Notes: generated by a model from the sequence alone, not told the origin. Numbered from the stretch's first letter, positions 26,773 through 37,271 are shown. The stretch: DNA of 64,000 bases from Sphingobacteruim zhuxiongii (GCF_009557615.1 NZ_CP045652.1:3906001-3970000); one strand, 5' to 3'. Made by a program: numbers and translations.

Positions 26773-27642
26773 TTACTTCCATTGTGATTTCCTAAATTCT
26801 TCAGGTGTAATACCTTCGACTTTTTTAAAGAATTTGGTGAAATATGAGTTATCGCTAAATTGCAGCTCATACGCCACCTGTGATATTGTCCAGTCAGGCA
26901 AAATTAATAAACGTCTTGCCTCTAAATGTATTCGATTACGTATAACTTCTCCAGCCTGTAGTCCTAAATACTCCTTGCAAACTCCATTTAAGTGATTCGG
27001 AGTCACAAATAGAAGCTCTGCATACTCCTTAGGTAGATGTAAGTCTTTGTATCGCAAATCAACAAGTGCGATAAAGTTTTTTATCAGTAACATTTGATAA
27101 TCCATCGCTTTTGTTGGAAAGCTAGGACGATAATCCTGTTCCAGTTTCAATAAAATATACAGCAAGAGGGTCCTTTTTAAATCATCTTCCGAGGGACTGT
27201 TCTTCAGGCCGACCAGCTGCTCAAATAGCGGAATAACTTGCTTCAAAGTCTCCTCTGTCAATGAGAAAACGGATTCATTCAGGCTAGAGAATATTGATAA
27301 ATTTTCTATATAATCCGATCGAAGTAATAGGGATTTGAAGTAATCAATATCAAAATTTACGATATACCCTTGCATATCACCCTCGAACATCCAAGAGTGA
27401 ACTTGACCGGGCCCCATACAATAAACTTGACCAATTGATACGGAATATGTTTTAAAATCAATCTCGTGAGAACCGCCACCTTGTAAAAAAAGCACTAAAT
27501 GGTAAAAATTATGTCTGTGTGGAAAAACCAGATTACGATTATTTACCAAATAGACATCAAGTTGATCCGCCAGGAGATGCTTATCCTCTTTATACGAAAC
27601 CGTACATTGCTCTATTACAGGTATTTTTGCCATACTGTACAA
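26773..27642 (-). CDS. AraC family transcriptional regulator with cupin sensor
   Basis: A 289-residue protein. Residues 20-110 form a cupin-type ligand domain (FPHRHNFYHLVLFLQGGGSHEID, His-rich as usual; YCMGPGQVHSW). Residues 190-288 carry two helix-turn-helix units (YAELLFVTPNHLNGVCKEYLG; ISQVAYELQFSDNSYFTKFFKK). The effector is not readable. It is immediately upstream of DUF983 and divergent from the phosphoesterase gene. Confidence 0.9.
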   Translation of the reverse strand: MYSMAKIPVIEQCTVSYKEDKHLLADQLDVYLVNNRNLVFPHRHNFYHLVLFLQGGGSHEIDFKTYSVSIGQVYCMGPGQVHSWMFEGDMQGYIVNFDIDYFKSLLLRSDYIENLSIFSSLNESVFSLTEETLKQVIPLFEQLVGLKNSPSEDDLKRTLLLYILLKLEQDYRPSFPTKAMDYQMLLIKNFIALVDLRYKDLHLPKEYAELLFVTPNHLNGVCKEYLGLQAGEVIRNRIHLEARRLLILPDWTISQVAYELQFSDNSYFTKFFKKVEGITPEEFRKSQWK

Positions 27643-27867
27643 AAGTAAACAATAAGTACCACTAGCTATGGTATAAAAACACTACTTAGTGGTACTTTTT
27701 ATCTATACGCATAAATCAGGAAACGAATAGTACCAGGATATATTAAGCTCAGTGCATTCTGTATTACCTTTAAAACTGATATTCATCTATCATATTCGCG
27801 TAATTTTCAGCATTTAAAGCGCTCCTTTATTTATATTATTTTACTTTCGCGTTCAAATAGTCAAAAC

Positions 27868-28677
27868 ATGAGTAAAATAGGACCCTTTTTAACAATAATT
27901 ATTGGATTAATGCTGCTAAGCAGTTGTGATTTGTTTGACGTACATCCCTATGATGGCGACATTAAAGGAAAAAGAAATATCAATCAAACCAACATCGAGA
28001 AAATTGAAAGGGACCTAAAAAATCAAGATACTATTCGCTATGCGCTTATTAGTGATTCACAGCGATGGTATGATGAACTAGACGATTTCGTGGACTTTGC
28101 CAACAATCGAGATGACTTAGATTTCATCATACACGCTGGCGACCTATCGGATTTTGGTTTAACAAAGGAATTCCTGATTCAACGTGATATCCTCGAAAAA
28201 CTACATCAACCATATGTTGCACTGATCGGGAATCATGACGTCTTAGCCAATGGTGAGGATATCTTTCGCATTGTATTCGGACCGCTTAACTTTAGTTTCA
28301 TTGCTGGTCGAACGAAATTTGTATGCTTAAATACAAATGCCTTAGAATCCGATTATTCAAGCCCAATCCCCGACTTTTCCTATATACAATCTGAAAGAGA
28401 AGCCAGGAAAGACGAATTTAATCAGACTGTTTTCGTAATGCATGCGAAGCCAACCTCAGAACAATTTAACAATAATGTAAACGAAGTCTTCCAATACAGC
28501 ATCAAGCAATTTCCAAATTTACTTTATGGGAATCATGGTCATGACCACCGCTATCAAAATGAAGATATCTTCAAAGATGGCATCTATTACTATGGTACGC
28601 CAAACATAGGCAAACGTCAATTCCTCCTTTTCACCGTTACTCAGAACAGCTATACCCATGAAATTATTTCATTTTAA
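27868..28677 (+). CDS. Calcineurin-like metallophosphoesterase lipoprotein
   Basis: A 269-residue protein with a lipoprotein signal (LLSSC, Cys20). Metallophosphoesterase motifs in order: ALISDSQ (the usual D-x-H appears as D-x-Q), HAGDLSD, IGNHDV, VMHAKP and HGHDH. The five-block order and spacing are those of the family. The protein would act in the periplasm or on the surface; substrate unknown. Its end overlaps the next gene by 20 bases, so they are translated together. Confidence 0.8.
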   Translation: MSKIGPFLTIIIGLMLLSSCDLFDVHPYDGDIKGKRNINQTNIEKIERDLKNQDTIRYALISDSQRWYDELDDFVDFANNRDDLDFIIHAGDLSDFGLTKEFLIQRDILEKLHQPYVALIGNHDVLANGEDIFRIVFGPLNFSFIAGRTKFVCLNTNALESDYSSPIPDFSYIQSEREARKDEFNQTVFVMHAKPTSEQFNNNVNEVFQYSIKQFPNLLYGNHGHDHRYQNEDIFKDGIYYYGTPNIGKRQFLLFTVTQNSYTHEIISF

Positions 28678-29335
28678 TTGCCGATACCTAACTTCAATTG
28701 TCGCTTGCTTATTTTTTTCTATTGCCAGTTATGCTACAACCACTGACAGCACCCATATCGATAGTTCGGAAGTGACTATCAAACATAAAAGACTACTAAA
28801 AAAAGCTAGTTTTTCCTTAGTTCCTTCGAATTATCAAACGCAAATTGCAGGATCAATTGGTCTTGTCTCTCTTGGTGCAGGATGGGACTATGGCCGCAAA
28901 AATCAATGGTCGACAGAGTTTCTAACAGGTTTCGTTCCTCGGTATGATACGGATCGTGCGAAGATCACCTTTACGCTAAGACAAGCCTACACACCGTGGT
29001 CTATTCCCTTGAATAAGCATTTTTCTTATAATCCTTTAAGAACGGGATTGTATCTCAATACGATCGTAGGTAATCAATTCTGGTTCGACGCCCCAGATAA
29101 ATATCCAAAAAAATATTACACATTTTCCCCTAAACTCCGTTTCAATATATTCCTAGGGCAAGAATTTGAATATAAAATACCATCAGACAATGCCTACTTT
29201 GAAGGGATCAAATTCTATTATGATTTACATACCAATGATTTGATGTTAATCAGTAGAATCCAAAATTCATATTTAAAAGGAAAAGACTATTTAGGCCTTT
29301 CTCTGGGGTTAAAGCTTCAAATTCGACGACGTTAG
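28658..29335 (+). CDS. Putative outer-membrane protein
   Basis: A 225-residue protein with a signal peptide (cleaved near SYA-TTT). The rest is rich in aromatic, alternating beta-strand segments (AGSIGLVSLGAGWDYG; GLYLNTIVGNQFWF; YLGLSLGLKLQI) that fit a small barrel. The end is not the usual Phe. No family recognised. It overlaps the phosphoesterase gene by 20 bases, so the two may act together on the surface. Confidence 0.6.
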   Translation: MKLFHFNCRYLTSIVACLFFSIASYATTTDSTHIDSSEVTIKHKRLLKKASFSLVPSNYQTQIAGSIGLVSLGAGWDYGRKNQWSTEFLTGFVPRYDTDRAKITFTLRQAYTPWSIPLNKHFSYNPLRTGLYLNTIVGNQFWFDAPDKYPKKYYTFSPKLRFNIFLGQEFEYKIPSDNAYFEGIKFYYDLHTNDLMLISRIQNSYLKGKDYLGLSLGLKLQIRRR

Positions 29336-29358
29336 CGAAAAAAAATGTATTTTTAGAA

Positions 29359-29910
29359 ATGTCATTATACAAAGATGAAACCCTGAAAGAGGCTGTTCTT
29401 AATCTCTCCCAAAAAGAGAAAGATAAGTTGCTCATCCGCCTAATCAATAAGGATAAGATGCTTATAAAGCAGCTTCACTTTGAGTTATTAGAAGATGAAG
29501 TTGACTTAGAAGATCGGATTACAGAGCTTAAAGCTAAATTAGATGGGGATTTTGATGTTTCGCAGGCGACGATTAAGAACCTTCCAATGTATCATAACTA
29601 CAGGCAACTGCATGCCTTTTTGCGTCATGAATCAGGAATTGTAAATGAGCATGAAAAGATCACAAAAGATAAACTTAGCGTTGTTGAATGTAGGTTAATT
29701 ATCTTGGAGGAAGCTTTTACACGTTTTCCACGTCTTTTTGAACCTTCTGCATTGGCTCCAGCGCTCAAGCTTCATAAATATATTCAAGGACGCATGAAAA
29801 ATCTCTTAACCGCGTTCGACAAATTGCATGAAGATCATCAGTTCGACCTTCAAAATCAGATGGATTATGTGCTATCCTTCGCTCAAGAACACCGATTAAC
29901 CCTCTCTTAG
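29359..29910 (+). CDS. Conserved hypothetical protein upstream of mfd
   Basis: A 183-residue cytoplasmic protein without signal or membrane segment, largely helical and charged. It begins with a KEAVLNLSQKEKDKLLIRL helix and includes PMYHNYRQLHAFLRHESGIV. No domain recognised. It ends 41 bp before mfd, which seems to have its own promoter box within that gap. Codon use and composition resemble its neighbours, supporting a real gene. Confidence 0.65.
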   Translation: MSLYKDETLKEAVLNLSQKEKDKLLIRLINKDKMLIKQLHFELLEDEVDLEDRITELKAKLDGDFDVSQATIKNLPMYHNYRQLHAFLRHESGIVNEHEKITKDKLSVVECRLIILEEAFTRFPRLFEPSALAPALKLHKYIQGRMKNLLTAFDKLHEDHQFDLQNQMDYVLSFAQEHRLTLS

Positions 29911-29927
29911 CACTATTTAAATTTTTG

Positions 29928-29935
29928 TAACTTTG
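29928..29935 (+). promoter_or_regulatory. mfd promoter -7 box
   Basis: TAACTTTG matches TAnnTTTG. The start would be about 10 bases before the GTG at 29952, a very short leader. Confidence 0.45.
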
Positions 29936-29951
29936 GAAAAATACTCGCACA

Positions 29952-32900
29952 GTGAACGTCCAAGACCTCTTAGAAAAATATAGACAATCTGAACAAGTAA
30001 ATTCCCTAAAGGAAAGAATTCAAGCGCGTAATCCGAAGATTCAACTTAAAGGATTAATTGGTTCCTCCGACGCGATGCTCGCAGCGGCGCTTTATACCGA
30101 GGAGAAAAGAATGAATGTCTTCATCCTTCCAAATCATGAAGATGCCTCTTTCTTTTTGAGCGACCTTGAAAGCTTGTTTGATAAACAAATATTATTTTTT
30201 CCATCATCCTACAAAAAGGCTTTCGATATCAGTCTACTAGATAGTGCACATGTACTACAGCGTGCTGAGACGCTCAGTTCACTGAACCACAACTCGGAAC
30301 TGCCGCGTATTGTTGTCACCTATCCGGACGCAATTTGTGAGAAGGTGATCAATAAACAGGACCTAGAGAAAAACACACTCGAGATTACCCAGAATATAAA
30401 ACTCAGTATAGATTTCATTAATGAATTTCTCTACGAGTATGATTTTGAGCGTGTAGATTTCGTCTATGAACCTGGACAATTTGCTATTCGTGGAGGAATC
30501 GTAGATATCTTTTCGTTTTCAAACGATTTACCCTATCGTATTGAATTTTTTGGCGACGAAATTGAAAGTATTCGAACTTTTGACATTGAGTCGCAATTAT
30601 CGGTCAGCAAGATTCATACAGTAACTATCGTTCCGAATGTACAAGCAAAGTTTCTTTCTGCAAATCATATATCATTACTGGAGTATATCGATAAAAATGC
30701 GCTGGTTTGGATTAAAGATGTGCAGTACACTTTGGAGATCATTAAAGAGGGCTACAGCAACAGTTCTAAATTCTGGAAAGCACTATCTGAACAAGATTTA
30801 AAGCGCAATCCCGATTGGATTGACCCGCGTTTTACGTTTACAGATGAGAAGAATTTCGCAGCAATGCTCTTTGAATTTGCTGTAATCGAATTTGGAAAAC
30901 AATTCTATTACAAACCAGACCTGACGTTAAGTTTCGATATACATCCACAGCCATCTTTCAACAAAGACTTTAATTTGTTGATTCATAATTTCCATGAAAA
31001 TGAGAAGCATGCGATTAAGAATTTGATATTCTCGGATTCGACGAAACAAATCGAGCGAATCTATGCCATTCTCGATGATCTGGATAAGAGCATTACCTTC
31101 ACTCCAATATATAAAGCACTTCGGGAGGGATTTCGTGATGACGAACGAAAATTAGCTTGTTATACAGATCATCAAATTTTTGATCGTTACTACAAATATA
31201 AACGTCGTAAAGGTTATGAGCGTTCGCAAGCAATCACGCTAAAAGAACTTAGTGAGTTAAAGCCTGGTGATTACATTACACATATCGACCATGGAGTTGG
31301 TAAATATGCCGGCTTGGAGAAAGTGGATGTCAATGGGAAAACCCAAGAGATGATCCGCCTAATGTATGCCGATAGTGACTTATTATATGTAAACATAAAC
31401 TCGCTAAACCGCATCTCGAAATATTCGGGTAAAGAAGGCACAGTGCCTAAGATGAATAAATTAGGGACGGACACTTGGGAGAAACTAAAGAAAACAACGA
31501 AGAAAAAGGTTAAAGATATTGCCCGCGACCTCATTCTTTTATATGCCAAGCGTAAAGCGCAAACGGGTAATGCCTTTAGCCCAGACACTTACTTACAACG
31601 TGAATTGGAGGCATCATTCATTTATGAAGATACTCCAGATCAAGAAAAGGCGACCAACGATGTCAAGAAGGACATGGAATCACCACACCCTATGGACCGT
31701 CTTGTCTGTGGTGATGTAGGATTCGGTAAAACCGAAGTTGCCATTCGAGCGGCATTTAAGGCTGTTGCTGACAGCAAACAAGTTGCTGTATTGGTACCAA
31801 CAACTATTTTGGCTTTGCAGCACTTTAGAACCTTTTCTGAACGAATCAAAGGACTACCAGCGAACATCGACTATATCAACCGATTCAAGTCTTCAAAACA
31901 GATTAAAGATACCTTAAAACGACTAGAGGAAGGAAAGATTGATATTATTATCGGCACACATCGACTAGTGAGTAAAGATGTCAAGTTTAAAGATCTAGGT
32001 TTGATGATTATCGATGAGGAACAAAAGTTCGGTGTTTCTGTTAAAGAGAAATTAAAGGTTATGCGCGCAAACGTTGACTCATTAACTTTAACCGCAACAC
32101 CAATCCCTAGGACTTTACATTTCTCTTTAATGGGTGCTCGAGATTTAAGTATTATATCAACTCCTCCACCCAACAGACAACCAGTTCAGACTGAATTGCA
32201 TGTTTTCAACGAGGAACTGATTAAGGAGTCTGTGAGCTATGAGATTGACCGTGCAGGTCAAGTATTCTTTATCCATAACCGGGTTGCAGATTTACCGCAA
32301 TTGGGACTACTTATTCGTAAGTTGGTTCCTGGCGCTCGCGTTGGTATCGCTCATGGGCAGCTCGAAGGAGATGAACTCGAAGACGTTATGTTGAAGTTCA
32401 TCAACCACGAGTACGATGTATTAATTGCGACTACAATTATTGAAGCTGGATTAGATATACCGAATGCAAATACGATTATCATTAATCAAGCACACATGTT
32501 TGGCTTGAGCGATTTACACCAAATGCGTGGTCGTGTGGGCCGTTCAAATAAGAAAGCATTCTGCTATTTGCTGAGCCCTCCTTTATCGACATTAACAAAC
32601 GAAGCATATAAGCGACTTTCGGCTATTGAAGAGTTTGCAGAATTGGGTTCGGGTTTCAATGTAGCAATGCGCGATTTGGATATTAGAGGATCTGGTAATT
32701 TATTAGGTGCTGAGCAATCTGGTTTTATTGCCGAGATTGGTTTCGAAATGTATAACAAGATTCTCGATGAGGCCGTTCAAGAGTTGAAGGATGATGAATT
32801 TGGAGAATTGTTTGCAGATGATAAAGACCGAAAATATGTATCCTTTACGCAAATTGACACCGACTTGGAAGTCCTTATACCTGATGAATATGTGACAAAC

Positions 32901-33287
32901 ATATCCGAACGTTATAACTTGTATAATGATATTGCGAAGTTGAAGAACGAAGGCGAACTTCAAGTATTTGAGAAAGAAATGATTGATCGATTTGGTCCAA
33001 TTCCTGCGCCAGTATTTGAGCTTTTCAACACCCTACGATTGCAATGGCTAGGGAAAGAAATAGGTCTTGAGAAAATTTCTTATAAGAAAGAAACGTTAAA
33101 AGGCTTCTTCGTTAGCAATACCAAATCTAGTTACTATCAATCTGAACAGTTTGGAAAAGTATTAACTTTTGTTCAAAACCATGCTAGCATTAGTAATCTA
33201 AAAGAAGTGAAAGGGCAGTTACGCATCGCTATTAGCAATGTCAATAGCATCGAATATGCCATTCATTTACTTTCAGAAATAAAATAG
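29952..33287 (+). CDS. mfd: Transcription-repair coupling factor Mfd
   Basis: A 1111-residue protein with a GTG start. N-terminal UvrB-like region (FVYEPGQFAIRGGIVDIFSF), RNA polymerase-interacting domain near residue 436 (KPGDYITHIDHGVGKYAGLE), Walker A at about 587 (GDVGFGKTEVAI), DEEQ box at about 687, helicase motif TATPIPRTLHFSL, and a TRCF C-terminal domain. Full length. Mfd removes stalled RNA polymerase from DNA lesions and recruits UvrA. The GTG start is supported by alignment of the N-terminus and a promoter box just upstream. Confidence 0.97.
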   Translation: MNVQDLLEKYRQSEQVNSLKERIQARNPKIQLKGLIGSSDAMLAAALYTEEKRMNVFILPNHEDASFFLSDLESLFDKQILFFPSSYKKAFDISLLDSAHVLQRAETLSSLNHNSELPRIVVTYPDAICEKVINKQDLEKNTLEITQNIKLSIDFINEFLYEYDFERVDFVYEPGQFAIRGGIVDIFSFSNDLPYRIEFFGDEIESIRTFDIESQLSVSKIHTVTIVPNVQAKFLSANHISLLEYIDKNALVWIKDVQYTLEIIKEGYSNSSKFWKALSEQDLKRNPDWIDPRFTFTDEKNFAAMLFEFAVIEFGKQFYYKPDLTLSFDIHPQPSFNKDFNLLIHNFHENEKHAIKNLIFSDSTKQIERIYAILDDLDKSITFTPIYKALREGFRDDERKLACYTDHQIFDRYYKYKRRKGYERSQAITLKELSELKPGDYITHIDHGVGKYAGLEKVDVNGKTQEMIRLMYADSDLLYVNINSLNRISKYSGKEGTVPKMNKLGTDTWEKLKKTTKKKVKDIARDLILLYAKRKAQTGNAFSPDTYLQRELEASFIYEDTPDQEKATNDVKKDMESPHPMDRLVCGDVGFGKTEVAIRAAFKAVADSKQVAVLVPTTILALQHFRTFSERIKGLPANIDYINRFKSSKQIKDTLKRLEEGKIDIIIGTHRLVSKDVKFKDLGLMIIDEEQKFGVSVKEKLKVMRANVDSLTLTATPIPRTLHFSLMGARDLSIISTPPPNRQPVQTELHVFNEELIKESVSYEIDRAGQVFFIHNRVADLPQLGLLIRKLVPGARVGIAHGQLEGDELEDVMLKFINHEYDVLIATTIIEAGLDIPNANTIIINQAHMFGLSDLHQMRGRVGRSNKKAFCYLLSPPLSTLTNEAYKRLSAIEEFAELGSGFNVAMRDLDIRGSGNLLGAEQSGFIAEIGFEMYNKILDEAVQELKDDEFGELFADDKDRKYVSFTQIDTDLEVLIPDEYVTNISERYNLYNDIAKLKNEGELQVFEKEMIDRFGPIPAPVFELFNTLRLQWLGKEIGLEKISYKKETLKGFFVSNTKSSYYQSEQFGKVLTFVQNHASISNLKEVKGQLRIAISNVNSIEYAIHLLSEIK

Positions 33288-33404
33288 TTAAGGCTTAATC
33301 GCGGTATTGTATAAAAATTTAAAATAGCCCAAACTGAACTTAATTGCTGCGTATATCTTTCCGCCGAGTTTTCTCGATTGGGAGCTGTTTTTTTTCAAAA
33401 TAAA

Positions 33405-33444
33405 ATGTTCTATTGAATAGCTAAATTACTATTCAATAGAACAT
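33405..33444 (-). terminator. Terminator of the M14 peptidase gene
   Basis: A perfect 16-bp stem (ATGTTCTATTGAATAG with its complement, 8-base loop). On the minus strand TTTTATTTTG follows; on the plus strand no T-run is present, so it mainly ends the peptidase gene. Confidence 0.85.
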
Positions 33445-33470
33445 CAAGAAATCCCTGTTTATAGGTATAT

Positions 33471-35966
33471 TTAATCTGCCGTTAGGAAAACTGCATTAGC
33501 CATGATCACCTTTCCGTTCTCCCAAAAATTACGGAATAACACATTATCCGTTAAGTAAATTACAGTACCCTGTCCTACTTTTTGTTCCGCAAACAGTAAT
33601 CCATTCTTTAGTTTTTTGGCTAGCGTGTTTCCAACAAAACCACTCATTTTGGCATTTTCACCGATATAACCAATATTCCACCCCTTACTATCATCTAGAT
33701 ACTGGTATAGATTGGCATCTTGCTTTAATGTGAAATAATCCTTGATTCCAAACATCAAAGGATGTGATTGATCGAAAGTAACCTTATAGATCGCTCCAGC
33801 AGTATATTCTTTCAAAGACTCGCGCTCACGATCACCATATTTTTTAAGCGGGCTTGATTTCGACTGGCCTGCACTATCTTGTTTCAACGTTTTCAAATTG
33901 CTCCACTCTTGCGAAGCCAACTGTCCGACTGCCGATTCTAATGCGATCACTTTCCCTCCTGCATTTAACCAAGATGCAAAAGCAGCTGATTGTGCCTTAT
34001 CGCGTAAAAATGGATAACTACCATTAGACATTACTAACACATCGATTTCATTCCATTTAACGCGTGAAAAATCCGCTGGATTCACTAATGCGATTGGGTA
34101 ATCTAGTTGCTCATCAAAATAATGCCATACTTCTCCAACATTCGTTGCACGCAATCCTTCGCCAGCAAACATCATTACTTTAGGTGCTTTTAAGGTTTTT
34201 ACGTCTGAGCTCCCTAAATCTTTACCGCCTTCAACTATCCCTGAACTCAGATTATAGACTTTCACTTGCAAGCGATCCGCCTGTTCTTTCAGTATCTTTT
34301 CTAAATTAACCGCTTGATTCGCATTTTTCATAATCAGAATGGAACCTTTAGGAAACTCTTCATTAGCGATTTTAAAAGATTGCTCTGAAGATTTGATTTT
34401 AACTTTATTCTTCAATAACGCAGCTGTTAATTGGGCTGCAGAAAAGCCATTCCATTTAATTGCATAACCGAAACCAGCACTCAACGTATTATTCACATTG
34501 GGCAGCTGATAGGCTTTTAAGTTTGTTAGTTTATTCTGTGAAGCAATTGCCGGAACTCCATAAACATAAGGTAGTGACCATGCAGTTATATCATAGGTTA
34601 CAGAATCCGTTAATTTAGCATCCGGTTCAAATAGAACGCGAATTAATGCTGCCTTAGCTTGGCTTCCAGGAATAACTAAATCATTCTCGGTTAAATTATA
34701 CGATTGTTCTTTCTTGCTAAAATAATCCAGCCCTTTAATTCCTCCTGTAGCAGAATAATAATTAATTTTATTCTTATCCATCAGATTCATTAATGCTCTA
34801 ATTCGGCCTTCATTATTAGAATCGTATTTGATTACATAGGTGTGGTAGGACGACAATTTCCCTGCTACAGCATCATTTGCAAACTTTTTAAACTCTTCGA
34901 CTACTTTATCGGCATGGGCAGACACGACATCCACTACATTTAGTCCGGATGCATGATGTTGAATCGCGCGATCGACTAGCGTTAAAGTATCTCGATTATC
35001 TAAATACACGCCCAAGCCAGCTGATCCATTTCCTGCCTTTTCGTAGGTCATACCAATCGCACCAGAATAAAGTGGATAAGTATCCCCGTAAGAAGGATAG
35101 AATAAATCGAAACGTTCTTTCGTAAAATACAACCAGCCTTTTGAGTCGAAATATTGTGCATTGTGCTTACCAATAGTCGTTTGAAACTCTCTTTGCCATG
35201 GCGTGATTACCTCATGGAAAGGCTCTGCTGCCGGAGGAAAATAATATGGTGAATTGATCCCTTGTTCGTGGAAATCAACATGAATATGCGGTAGCCATTT
35301 ATTATAAATCACAGCGCGCTGCGTACTCTCTGCTTGCGTCTGCCAAGCCCAATCACGATTTAAGTCAAAATAATAATGGTTATATCGTCCTCCGGGCCAT
35401 GGTTCCCGATGCTCGCGGGCATAAAGGTCAGGATTGTAATTTTTCCCAATAACCCCATTATGAAAGTTCGCATATCGGTCTGTACCATCTGGATTCAAGC
35501 TAGGATCAATAATGACCAATGACTTTTCCAACCAACCCTTCGCTTTAGCGTTTGCTGGATTAACAAGTTCATATAAGGTCATCATAGCAGCCTCCGCCGA
35601 TGAGGTTTCATTTCCATGTACATTATTACTCATCCAAATAATTGCTGGGGTTGTTCCTTGCGCATTACCATCTATTGCATGGGCAAGACGTAGATTATTT
35701 GTACGAATCTCTTCCAATCGACTGATATTTGCCGCTGAAGAGATGTAATAAACGCGCATCGGTCGCCCTTCAACTGAGGTGCCGTAGTCTTCAGATTTCA
35801 CTTGATTTGGAAATTGACTGGCGATGTGATCAAAATAGGTTAAGATCTTCCAATGAGGTGTTACTTTTGTTCCGACTTGATAGCCTAAAAACTCAGCAGG
35901 ACTCTTTATTTGTGCATAACTAGTAGAGTAACATACACATAACAGGAAAAGTAGTAATTTCTTCAT
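33471..35966 (-). CDS. Secreted M14 family zinc carboxypeptidase-like protein
   Basis: An 831-residue protein. Signal peptide cleaved near SYAQI. The zinc site HxxE is in NNVHGNETSSAE and the third ligand His is in HVDFHEQG; the catalytic Glu is probably in MTYEKAGNG. DPSLNPDGTDRYANFHNG and YFDLNRDWAW are typical of M14 enzymes. The C-terminal 450 residues are a beta-rich and glutamine amidotransferase-like extension (EVWHYFDEQLDYP, VMSNGSYPFL, SAAFASWLNAGGKVIALES), seen in Bacteroidota M14 relatives. It probably digests peptides in the periplasm or outside the cell. Confidence 0.88.
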   Translation of the reverse strand: MKKLLLFLLCVCYSTSYAQIKSPAEFLGYQVGTKVTPHWKILTYFDHIASQFPNQVKSEDYGTSVEGRPMRVYYISSAANISRLEEIRTNNLRLAHAIDGNAQGTTPAIIWMSNNVHGNETSSAEAAMMTLYELVNPANAKAKGWLEKSLVIIDPSLNPDGTDRYANFHNGVIGKNYNPDLYAREHREPWPGGRYNHYYFDLNRDWAWQTQAESTQRAVIYNKWLPHIHVDFHEQGINSPYYFPPAAEPFHEVITPWQREFQTTIGKHNAQYFDSKGWLYFTKERFDLFYPSYGDTYPLYSGAIGMTYEKAGNGSAGLGVYLDNRDTLTLVDRAIQHHASGLNVVDVVSAHADKVVEEFKKFANDAVAGKLSSYHTYVIKYDSNNEGRIRALMNLMDKNKINYYSATGGIKGLDYFSKKEQSYNLTENDLVIPGSQAKAALIRVLFEPDAKLTDSVTYDITAWSLPYVYGVPAIASQNKLTNLKAYQLPNVNNTLSAGFGYAIKWNGFSAAQLTAALLKNKVKIKSSEQSFKIANEEFPKGSILIMKNANQAVNLEKILKEQADRLQVKVYNLSSGIVEGGKDLGSSDVKTLKAPKVMMFAGEGLRATNVGEVWHYFDEQLDYPIALVNPADFSRVKWNEIDVLVMSNGSYPFLRDKAQSAAFASWLNAGGKVIALESAVGQLASQEWSNLKTLKQDSAGQSKSSPLKKYGDRERESLKEYTAGAIYKVTFDQSHPLMFGIKDYFTLKQDANLYQYLDDSKGWNIGYIGENAKMSGFVGNTLAKKLKNGLLFAEQKVGQGTVIYLTDNVLFRNFWENGKVIMANAVFLTAD

Positions 35967-36072
35967 ACGATTAGGTTAATAAACAATATCTATTGATTAT
36001 TTAGGAAATGAAATTAAGGAATTGCGCGCTATTTTTGCTAATTTTCAGTTCATTTATTTCATTCTACCGATC

Positions 36073-37257
36073 ATGTCACATTTAGAGACCAACCTTATAC
36101 ATCAAGGGAAACAGTTTAACGAGAGTAAAGCTGTGGTTACCCCCATATATCAGACTTCAACTTATTTTGCCGACGAAGATTTACAACAATACATCGTTGC
36201 CGCAACGGAAACAAAGCACCCTACTTTTTATCATCGTCATGGCAATCCTACGAATTCACAAGCAGCGGCAATCATTGCTGGTTTGGAAAAAACGGAAGAT
36301 GCATTGCTGTTGGCAACAGGAATGGCAGCAATAAGCACGGCAATTCTGGCGGTTGTAAAAGCTGGAGATCATATTGTAACCCAAAACTCGCTGTATTCTG
36401 GTGCTATGCTCTTCTTTAAAGAATTCTTGAGCGACTATGGCGTTTCAGTAACACATGTCGATCAGAAAGACAATGAAGCATTCGAGCGCGCAATTCAAGA
36501 AAACACAAAACTTATATACATTGAAACCCCATCCAATCCGAATTTAGATATTACGGATTTGGCTTTTATTGGTGAACTCGGAAAGAAGCATCACATTATG
36601 ACGATGGTCGACAATACCTTCGCCTCTCCTATCAATCAAACACCCAAAGATTTTGGAATTGATGTCGTTGTTCATAGTGCAACAAAATATTTAGGTGGAC
36701 ACTCTGACCTGACTGCAGGTGCAATTTGCGGTAGTAAAGATTATATCCACAGTGCATGGAGAAGATCTTTAGTATTAGGTGCGTCGCTAAGTCCTTTTGA
36801 CTCTTGGTTACTTCTCCGAGGGTTAAAAACGCTTTCCATGCGTGTCAAACAGATTAACAGCAATGCTTCTGAGTTAGCAAAATGGTTTGAACAGCAGCCT
36901 GCAATAAAACATGTTGCTTATATCGGACTTAACTCCCATCCTCAATATGAACTTGCACAAAAACAAATGCGTGGTGGAACAGGAATGTTATGCATCGAAG
37001 TCATTGGTGATGAAGAACAAGCTTACATTCACGCGCAATCGATATTGAATAAGTTACAAATCTTTGCGAACGCAGCGAGCCTAGGTGGTGTCGAATCTCT
37101 AGTTGTTCACCCTGCAAGCATGTGGGGAAGTCATCATGATAAAACACAAAAGAAAACTTCTGGGATAACGCCCGGTATGCTCCGAATATCAGTTGGAATT
37201 GAGCATATCGACGATTTAATAGCTGATTTTGAGAATGCTTTAGCTGAAATAAAATAG
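36073..37257 (+). CDS. Trans-sulfuration PLP-dependent enzyme (cystathionine gamma-synthase/lyase-like)
   Basis: About 394 residues from the ATG at 36073 (MSHLETNLIHQGK); the frame is open 17 codons further up, but those do not resemble the family. Cys/Met metabolism PLP family: TPIYQTSTYF, YHRHGNPTN, LLATGMAAIS, YIETPSNPNLDI, and the PLP lysine in VVHSATKYLGGHSDLTAG, then VHPASMWGSHHD. The match is to cystathionine synthase/lyase or methionine gamma-lyase types; the exact reaction cannot be decided. Ends at a strong terminator. Confidence 0.9.
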   Translation: MSHLETNLIHQGKQFNESKAVVTPIYQTSTYFADEDLQQYIVAATETKHPTFYHRHGNPTNSQAAAIIAGLEKTEDALLLATGMAAISTAILAVVKAGDHIVTQNSLYSGAMLFFKEFLSDYGVSVTHVDQKDNEAFERAIQENTKLIYIETPSNPNLDITDLAFIGELGKKHHIMTMVDNTFASPINQTPKDFGIDVVVHSATKYLGGHSDLTAGAICGSKDYIHSAWRRSLVLGASLSPFDSWLLLRGLKTLSMRVKQINSNASELAKWFEQQPAIKHVAYIGLNSHPQYELAQKQMRGGTGMLCIEVIGDEEQAYIHAQSILNKLQIFANAASLGGVESLVVHPASMWGSHHDKTQKKTSGITPGMLRISVGIEHIDDLIADFENALAEIK

Positions 37258-37271
37258 AAAAATTATGATTT

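Noticed and set aside
35967..36072. SAM riboswitch upstream of the trans-sulfuration gene
   Set aside because: The short leader has no conserved SAM-riboswitch pairing or terminator; nothing supports one.
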